Part shown: positions 33,442-38,832 of the stretch, piece after piece
Layout: each line of letters opens with the position of its first letter
Position numbering within the stretch: the stretch's first letter is position 1
Assembly (NCBI GenBank): GCA_009778115.1
Contig: WRKL01000009.1
Location: 1-38,832, forward strand
From: Oscillospiraceae bacterium
GTDB lineage: Bacteria; Bacillota; Clostridia; Oscillospirales; Ruminococcaceae
Direction: 5' to 3'
Length of the DNA: 38,832 nt
Notes under the pieces: generated by a model
The model's database searches: none
What the model was told of the DNA's origin: nothing
The model's input: the letters and a program-made list of their open reading frames with translations, nothing else
Translations under genes and position numbers: made by a program

Positions 33442-34653
33442 TTAGTCGTCTCTGATGTCCGGCTCCAGAGTCTTGATAGTTTCGGTTATCTTTTCAAAAT
33501 CCTGCCTGACATTACGGTCGATATTGTCCATTTGCGTGCGCAGATTATGAAATGCGGCATCTTCGGTGTTAAGGTATTCCGGGGATTCATTTTCTCTGAC
33601 AGGACCGTTCAATATATCCTGAGCCATGATTTTCGCATGATTTATAATACTTTGAGCTTTTTCTTTTGCGGTTTTAATTATTTCATCGTGCTTTTTCCGT
33701 GCGCCGGATTCAGTTTGTTCCGCCGTTGATTGTGCTTTTTCAATAAGGACTTCGATTTGTGCGATATAATTTTTAATTGTGCTTTTGATTTGTGATTTTA
33801 CTTCGGTTATTTCAAACTCCGCTTGTTTTACACGCTCCCGAAGAGCCTGCCGTACTTTTTCGTCCACCATATCATCTATATCACGGCTTTTTTGTTCAGC
33901 CTCATCCAAAATCCGGCTTGCCGCCTGTCTTGCTTCGGTGGTAAGTTTCGCAGCAAATTCTTTTGCGTTGTTGAATACTTCCTTATAATTATCAGCTTCG
34001 GTTTTCGCACTGTCTACCATTTGTTTTGCCGCATCCTGAGCATCAGCCAATATTTTTGAAGCTGACTGCCGTGCTTTTTCGCTTTCCTCAAAAGATGCGC
34101 TGCTTGCATAATTTGATCCCTGTTCCGATTTGTCCAAAGTCCCCCGGTTGTCTTCCGAGGTATCACTTTGTTCTTTTTTTTGCGCTTCACTTTGAAGTAA
34201 GGCGTACTCGGCCTCCAGCACGGTGTAGCGTTCCTCGTTTTGTTCACATTTCAGGGATAGTTCGCGGTTCTCGTTCGTAAGCTCGGATATGCGTGCGACA
34301 TATTTTTCAGCCTGGCTTTTATGCTCGGCTATTTCATCATTGGTTCTTTTTAATGCGGTTTCCAATCCCTGATTGCGGTTTTTGATAGTTTCTATTTCAA
34401 AATTACCGTTTTTGAGTTCGCCGCAGCTCTGTTCCAGCTCGTGGTTGCGGTTTTTAAGTTCGTTACAGTTTTGTTCCAACAGCTTTATTTTTTTCAGAAA
34501 CTCTTCCGCGTTGTTGTTCGCTTCGTCCACATATTTTATGAGTTCTTTTTGCTTTTCCTCATATTCTGCGGTCAATTGATCAAGAGCTTCTATTACATCA
34601 TCTTTGTTAAAACCGCCGAACTTGACTGTTCTGAATTTTCCTTCGGTTATCAT
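33442..34653 (-). CDS. DivIVA-like coiled-coil protein
   Basis: The 403-residue protein has an N-terminal DivIVA/GpsB-like membrane-binding segment (FRTVKFGGFNKDDVIEALDQL, residues 7-27) followed by long coiled coil. Residues 60-98 show three imperfect repeats of about 14 residues (EQNCNELKNRNHEL, EQSCGELKNGNFEI, then KNRNQGLE). The later half (about 190-350) is Ala/Glu/Lys-rich, like ATP-synthase-b or SbcC-type helices, ending in an acidic tail. It follows ftsZ by 40 bases on the same strand, pointing to a role in septum placement or polar organisation. Orthology to divIVA is not certain. Confidence 0.7.
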   Translation of the reverse strand: MITEGKFRTVKFGGFNKDDVIEALDQLTAEYEEKQKELIKYVDEANNNAEEFLKKIKLLEQNCNELKNRNHELEQSCGELKNGNFEIETIKNRNQGLETALKRTNDEIAEHKSQAEKYVARISELTNENRELSLKCEQNEERYTVLEAEYALLQSEAQKKEQSDTSEDNRGTLDKSEQGSNYASSASFEESEKARQSASKILADAQDAAKQMVDSAKTEADNYKEVFNNAKEFAAKLTTEARQAASRILDEAEQKSRDIDDMVDEKVRQALRERVKQAEFEITEVKSQIKSTIKNYIAQIEVLIEKAQSTAEQTESGARKKHDEIIKTAKEKAQSIINHAKIMAQDILNGPVRENESPEYLNTEDAAFHNLRTQMDNIDRNVRQDFEKITETIKTLEPDIRDD

Positions 34654-34693
34654 AATTTGTGCCCATCCTTTATTTTACGGCTAATTTATTTTT

Positions 34694-35803
34694 TTAGTTA
34701 ACTTTATCCTTGAAAATTTTTAATATATCGTCAAGTTCGACATCGACATCCGAATCCGCATCAAAACTGTTTTTTTGTTCTTCGGTTTCGGTCTCTAAAC
34801 TGCTTCCGCTGAAGATAGTGTTCAAAGAAGCCGGTGCGATTTTGGGTTTAAATTCTGTATCGAATCCCGTGGCGACTACGGTGATCTTCATTTTCTCTTC
34901 CAGGGCTTCATCGAACGCTACACCCCAGATAACCGTTGCATCGGGGTGCATAGCTTCCTGGATTTTTTCCATAGCGATATTAGCTTCATCCATATCGAAA
35001 GAGATAGGAACGGTAAGGTTGACAATAACACCCTTTGCGCCGTCTATCGACGTTTCCAGCAGCGGGCTTGAAATTGCCGCTGAGGATGCTAATTCCGCTC
35101 TGTCTTTCCCTTCTGCGGTGGAGAAACCCATATGAGCGTAACCTGCATCCCGCATGATGGCGGTAACGTCCATGAAATCCAAATTGATATATCCTTCGAT
35201 ATTTATCAAATCAGAAATACTTTGAACACCCTGACGTAACACATCGTCCGCAATCGCAAATGCGTTGAACAGGGTGATTTTTTGCTCACTTACAAGCTTT
35301 AAGCGTTCATTAGGAATGACTACCAGTGAATCAACGTGCTCCCGGAGCTCGGCTATGCCTTCTTCGGCTTGTTCCATGCGTCGCTTGCCTTCGAATAAAA
35401 AAGGTTTAGTGACAATGCCTATCGTAAGGATCCCCATTTCTCTTGCTATGGATGCGACGATTGGGGAAGCTCCCGTACCTGTGCCGCCGCCCATACAGGC
35501 AGTGATAAACACCATTTGGGTTCCTTTAAAAGCCGCTGCGATTTCGTCGCGATTTTCTTCGGCTGCTTTTTTGCCCACCTCAGGGTTTCCGCCTGCTCCG
35601 TAGCCGGTTTTACCGATCCTGATTTTATGTACGGCCCTGGACTTCGCCAGCACCGCCTGATCTGTATTTATAGCGACAAAATCAACGCTGGTGATACCGT
35701 GATCTATCATCCGGTTCACAGCGTTTCCGCCGCCGCCGCCAACCCCTACAACTTTTATGTTTACAACATTGCTAGGTTCATCCGCTAACATAATCCCACT
35801 CAT
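34694..35803 (-). CDS. ftsZ: cell division protein FtsZ
   Basis: The 369-residue tubulin-like GTPase starts at ATG 35801-35803 after GGGAGGATAAAAA. It has GVGGGGGNAVNRMID, the tubulin signature ACMGGGTGTGASP, and the T7-loop region NLDFMDVTAIMRDAG (NxDFxD). It polymerises into the Z ring. The C-terminal linker is short and acidic (about 45 residues), and the tail reads DDILKIFKDKVN instead of the usual DIPxFLR-type conserved peptide that binds FtsA/SepF. A good promoter lies upstream. Confidence 0.96.
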   Translation of the reverse strand: MSGIMLADEPSNVVNIKVVGVGGGGGNAVNRMIDHGITSVDFVAINTDQAVLAKSRAVHKIRIGKTGYGAGGNPEVGKKAAEENRDEIAAAFKGTQMVFITACMGGGTGTGASPIVASIAREMGILTIGIVTKPFLFEGKRRMEQAEEGIAELREHVDSLVVIPNERLKLVSEQKITLFNAFAIADDVLRQGVQSISDLINIEGYINLDFMDVTAIMRDAGYAHMGFSTAEGKDRAELASSAAISSPLLETSIDGAKGVIVNLTVPISFDMDEANIAMEKIQEAMHPDATVIWGVAFDEALEEKMKITVVATGFDTEFKPKIAPASLNTIFSGSSLETETEEQKNSFDADSDVDVELDDILKIFKDKVN

Positions 35804-35978
35804 TTTTTATCCTCCCGATTTATTTTCTTTTTATTTCTTATTTACTAATTTCAGAATAAGAGATGTATAAAAATCAAGCAAAATTTTTCAAATATACTAA
35901 CCGCATTATCAGCTATTGGAAATTAATAGTATAAACACCCTTACACAGTAACCTGAAACAAAAACAACTCTTCAGTTT

Positions 35979-36007
35979 ATTTTATCAGAAATCTTTTCTA
36001 ATATCAA
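35979..36007 (-). promoter_or_regulatory. sigma-A-type promoter of ftsZ
   Basis: On the minus strand TTGATA (36002-36007) and TAAAAT (35979-35984) are separated by exactly 17 bases, about 175 bases upstream of the ftsZ ATG, leaving an AT-rich untranslated leader. The 256-base gap between divIB and ftsZ contains no gene, so ftsZ has its own promoter here. Confidence 0.65.
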
Positions 36008-36059
36008 GTGTTTTTTGCGAATAAATTTCGATAAATTTTGTCAATTTCGATGATCGTTA

Positions 36060-36995
36060 TCAATCCGGGTTAAAATGAAATGATTCGGTCATCGAATGTG
36101 GAGATTTTACATAGTACAGAGTACCATTTTCGCTTTTTTCTATTTTATCTTTTATGATTTTTTTCATGGATTTCAATTTATAACAAATATCTTCGACATC
36201 CCCTAAATTCAAAATCAATCGGTTTTTATAGCGCAGTTTAATATCGGTGATATTTTGTACGTCTATTTCCTTGATTCCGCTAAGCTCCGCCTCCTCGATT
36301 GCGTTGAAAATTTGCCGGACGGCATTGAATCTTTCCGCAGCGAAAAGATTGGATATTTGAGGGTCGCTTTCCGCTTGATCCGTTTCATCATAATTCTCTG
36401 TGCTGTTCGGGTCATCGCTGCAGACATCAATAAAATCGCCTGCTTTTACATCATTTGAAACAAGACCTTTGACAACGACCGAACCGGGGTATTTTTTTAA
36501 TTGTCCGACTTCAAGTATCCGGCCGTTTTCGCTGAGATACGCATAGAATTCTCCGCAGAATGCCGAAAACGCAATATTACCCTCTTTTATTTTAATAACG
36601 ACGGCGGACGGAAATTTCTTTTGCACTTCAACACTTTCGCAATATATTAAGTTTGACATTATCGCATCGGATGCTCGTCCGGTATCTACCCTGAACATAT
36701 TATCGTTTTTTATTATTCCCGATGCCCGGACAATTTGTTCGTAGTCATACATATTGACACCCTCGACCCCTATTTTTTCCAGCTTAAAAAACACAGTAAG
36801 CGAAAGGATTATCCCTACCGCCAGTATTAATACAAAAAGCAGGATATAGTACAGGATAAAATTGCGTTTACGTTTTCTGCTCCGTGTCTTGGTTGCGGAC
36901 TTCTGTGCAAGACCCCGCGAATTAGCGTATGCTTGCTGATACGCGGTGTACGGATTTAAATAATCGTCATTATTAAAATCATTTCGTTTGGACAT
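36060..36995 (-). CDS. ftsQ: cell division protein DivIB/FtsQ
   Basis: I choose ATG 36993-36995 (MSKRNDFNNDDYLNPY), with AAGGTGG eight bases upstream; GTG 37007 is less likely. The 311-residue bitopic protein has a cytoplasmic basic stretch (KTRSRKRKR), one membrane segment (about 46-70), then the POTRA domain (LEKIGVEGVNMYDYEQIVRASGI, with the FPSAVVIKIKEG strand) and the beta domain. It is an essential part of the divisome, binding FtsL and FtsB homologues. The start is about 60 bases from the divergent murA start, so control regions overlap. Confidence 0.88.
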   Translation of the reverse strand: MSKRNDFNNDDYLNPYTAYQQAYANSRGLAQKSATKTRSRKRKRNFILYYILLFVLILAVGIILSLTVFFKLEKIGVEGVNMYDYEQIVRASGIIKNDNMFRVDTGRASDAIMSNLIYCESVEVQKKFPSAVVIKIKEGNIAFSAFCGEFYAYLSENGRILEVGQLKKYPGSVVVKGLVSNDVKAGDFIDVCSDDPNSTENYDETDQAESDPQISNLFAAERFNAVRQIFNAIEEAELSGIKEIDVQNITDIKLRYKNRLILNLGDVEDICYKLKSMKKIIKDKIEKSENGTLYYVKSPHSMTESFHFNPD

Positions 36996-37056
36996 ATGAG
37001 TAACCACCTTTTTGAAAAAAACATATTATAACTTTATCGAAGGGGTGTTGTTTGTT

Positions 37057-38319
37057 TTGGAAAAACTTGTTATACAGGGTTTGAATACACTGAACGGTGA
37101 AATAGCGGTGCATGGAGCGAAAAACAGCGCACTGCCTATACTTGCGGCATCCATTTTGAACGGTTCAAAAAACCTGCTGTATAATTGTCCCCGGATCAAG
37201 GACATAGATTGCGCCGTAAAAATATTGAATCGTCTGGGTTGTGCAACAAAACAAAACGGCAGTATAATAAGTATTGATTCATATTCTTTGTCAGGTTATG
37301 ATATACCCGAATCCCTTATGGCGGAAATGCGCGGTTCCATCGTTTTTTTAGGTGCGCTGACGGCGCGGTGTAAAAAAGCGAGGATCTGCTACCCCGGCGG
37401 TTGCGAGATAGGTCAAAGACCGATCGACATACATCTGGAAGGGCTTCGCCGGCTCGGCGTGATAATCGACGAGGAACACGGGATGTTAAATTGCCGTGTT
37501 GATAAACCTTTGACGGGCGCTAAGATTTCGTTACCCTTTCCCAGTGTGGGAGCGACCGAAAATATTATGCTGGCGGCGGTAACCGCGCGAGGTGAAACCG
37601 TTATCGGCAATGCGGCCGCAGAGCCTGAAATCGCAGATCTTGCCGATTACCTGAACAAGTGCGGAGCTATCGTCCGGGGTGCAGGTGAAAACACAATATA
37701 TATACAGGGTGTAGCCGAACTGCACGGTGCAGAGCACACTATAATTCCGGATCGGATCGTCGCTTGTACCTATCTTTGCGCGGCGGCGATAACGGGAGGT
37801 TCTTTATTGGTAAAGAATATGAATCCGCTGCATATCGAGGCAGTACTTGAGTTATTTGAGCAAAGTGGCTGCAGGATGATGACAGAGCCGGACAGAGTGC
37901 ATATAACTGCCAAAAAACCGCCTGATCCAATACATACCGCGCGTACCTTGCCGTATCCGGGTTTCCCTACCGATATTGTCGCACCTATGACGGCAATAGC
38001 AACCATAGCGGACGGAACCAGTATATTTGTGGAAAATATATTTGAAAACCGCTACAAACACGTTGCCGAGCTTATAAAGATGGGAGCCGATATAAGCGTG
38101 GAAGGCAGAGCTGCGGTGATAAGGGGAGTTGACCGTCTTTACGGTGCGAGTGTGAAAGCGACGGATTTGCGCGGCGGAGCGGCTTTGGTTCTTGCCGGAC
38201 TTGCCGCGGAGGGGACAACATATATAACAGAGATGCCGCACATAGACCGGGGTTATGAATGTATTGAAAAGAGCTTGTCCTCGGTCGGTGCGAAAATAAC
38301 CCGATTGTGTACACCGTGA
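37057..38319 (+). CDS. murA: UDP-N-acetylglucosamine 1-carboxyvinyltransferase
   Basis: I choose TTG 37057 (MEKLVIQGLNTLNGEIAVHG), giving 420 residues, with AAGGGG 12 bases upstream; TTG 37012 and 37048 are further in-frame options. HGAKNSALPILAAS with catalytic Lys, the PEP-attacking Cys in YPGGCEIGQRPIDIHLEGL, and FPTDIVAPMTAIATIADG are typical of the Cys-type, fosfomycin-sensitive MurA. It carries out the first committed step of peptidoglycan synthesis. It is the only plus-strand gene in the division cluster. Confidence 0.95.
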   Translation: MEKLVIQGLNTLNGEIAVHGAKNSALPILAASILNGSKNLLYNCPRIKDIDCAVKILNRLGCATKQNGSIISIDSYSLSGYDIPESLMAEMRGSIVFLGALTARCKKARICYPGGCEIGQRPIDIHLEGLRRLGVIIDEEHGMLNCRVDKPLTGAKISLPFPSVGATENIMLAAVTARGETVIGNAAAEPEIADLADYLNKCGAIVRGAGENTIYIQGVAELHGAEHTIIPDRIVACTYLCAAAITGGSLLVKNMNPLHIEAVLELFEQSGCRMMTEPDRVHITAKKPPDPIHTARTLPYPGFPTDIVAPMTAIATIADGTSIFVENIFENRYKHVAELIKMGADISVEGRAAVIRGVDRLYGASVKATDLRGGAALVLAGLAAEGTTYITEMPHIDRGYECIEKSLSSVGAKITRLCTP

Positions 38320-38345
38320 AAAATACGGGGTTCGGTTTGGTCTGA

Positions 38346-38832
38346 TTAAAAATCCATTAACGTTAAAAGCTCATCAACTATAACGTCGGCGGTGTTAGTT
38401 ACAGCCATTTTGGAAGCCGCTTTTCCCATCCTTTTCAACATATCGGGAGTGTCTAATAAATTTGAGAGTTTTGCGATCAGTTCGGCTTTGTTATAATTTT
38501 TTTCTTCCAGAAGTATCGCAGCACCCGCATCCGACAATACTTTGCCGTTATAATATTGGTGGTTTTCGGTGACGTTGGGTGAGGGTATCAGGATCGACGG
38601 TTTGCCCGCCACCTGCAATTCGCTAATTGTTATTGCACCGCACCGGCTTATCACAAGATCCGCCGCCGCAAGGCATATGTCCGAATGATTTATATATTCG
38701 CTTATGCGTATTCTTTTGTCGTTTTGCAAGCTGACACCGCGTTCTTTCAGCATTTTATGGAACGAATTAACCCCGTTCCTGCCGTATCCGTGGATATGAT
38801 TAACCAGATTTTTTCCGGCGTGCCATGCGATT
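38346..38832 (-). CDS. murG: MurG N-acetylglucosaminyltransferase, C-terminal part (cut by window edge)
   Basis: The frame is open to the right edge (its last visible codons read IAWHAGKNLVNHIHGYG) and ends at TAA 38346-38348 with LLTLMDF. The conserved donor-binding region is seen as CLAAADLVISRCGAITISELQVAGKPSILIPSP, followed by ENHQYYNGKVLSDAGAAILLEE, the GT28 C-terminal signature for UDP-GlcNAc binding. It makes lipid II from lipid I on the inner membrane face. It is convergent with murA, with 26 bases between the stops. The internal ATG at 38753 is not the real start. Confidence 0.92.
   Translation of the reverse strand, partial: IAWHAGKNLVNHIHGYGRNGVNSFHKMLKERGVSLQNDKRIRISEYINHSDICLAAADLVISRCGAITISELQVAGKPSILIPSPNVTENHQYYNGKVLSDAGAAILLEEKNYNKAELIAKLSNLLDTPDMLKRMGKAASKMAVTNTADVIVDELLTLMDF

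Overview
The window looks like a chromosomal segment from an anaerobic Gram-positive Clostridia, plausibly an Oscillospiraceae-like gut or digester bacterium. This is inferred from the gene set: a FabK-type FAS II cluster, DivIVA- and DivIB-type division proteins, a ComEB-type deaminase, an ECF S component, a Pnkp/Hen1 pair, frequent GTG/TTG starts and strong AGGAGG-type ribosome binding sites. I saw no rRNA, tRNA or CRISPR array.

Region 1 (1-9.2 kb) is an accessory, defence-like island, nearly all on the minus strand. It holds a transposase 5' fragment interrupted by a MITE-like repeat, a HEAT-like repeat protein, a broken zinc-ribbon gene, and the Hen1-Pnkp RNA repair operon. Directly upstream of hen1 and overlapping it lie remnants of an OLD-family ATPase/nuclease and a UvrD-like helicase (a Gabija-like pair) carrying several lesions. 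Next come an XRE-HTH/DUF3990 ADP-ribosyltransferase-like protein with a small partner (toxin-antitoxin-like), a perfect 26-bp-arm inverted repeat, and an LRR lipoprotein whose C-terminus and stop codon come from another repeat copy.

Region 2 (9.2-18 kb) is housekeeping: tcdA, aspS, an ECF S component, a PHP phosphoesterase, a formate/nitrite-type transporter, rsmI, rsmA (convergent), a dCMP-deaminase-like gene, aroK and aroE.

Region 3 (18-28.3 kb) is a nearly complete type II fatty acid synthesis locus. fabD is divergent from fabH-fabK-fabG-fabF-accB-(membrane protein)-fabZ-accC-accD-accA-acpP, which ends at a clear intrinsic terminator. Acetyl-CoA carboxylase supplies malonyl-CoA, FabD loads it on ACP, FabH initiates, and FabF/FabG/FabZ/FabK elongate.

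Region 4 (28.4-33.3 kb) has three minus-strand genes: a GtaA/DUF4965-like protein, a GH127 beta-L-arabinofuranosidase and an MTA/SAH nucleosidase, with repeat copies at two 3' ends. A promoter overlapped by a 9-bp dyad precedes the first gene.

Region 5 (33.4-38.8 kb) is a division/peptidoglycan cluster: a DivIVA-like coiled-coil protein, ftsZ, divIB/ftsQ, divergent murA, and a 3' part of murG cut by the window edge.

The most distinctive observations are (i) the apparent OLD-UvrD-Hen1-Pnkp-zinc ribbon operon relic, (ii) a family of short terminal-inverted-repeat elements that repeatedly sit at gene 3' ends, two of them supplying stop codons, and (iii) two unrelated 9-bp tandem repeat arrays, one of which forms a series of Shine-Dalgarno-like motifs before rsmA.
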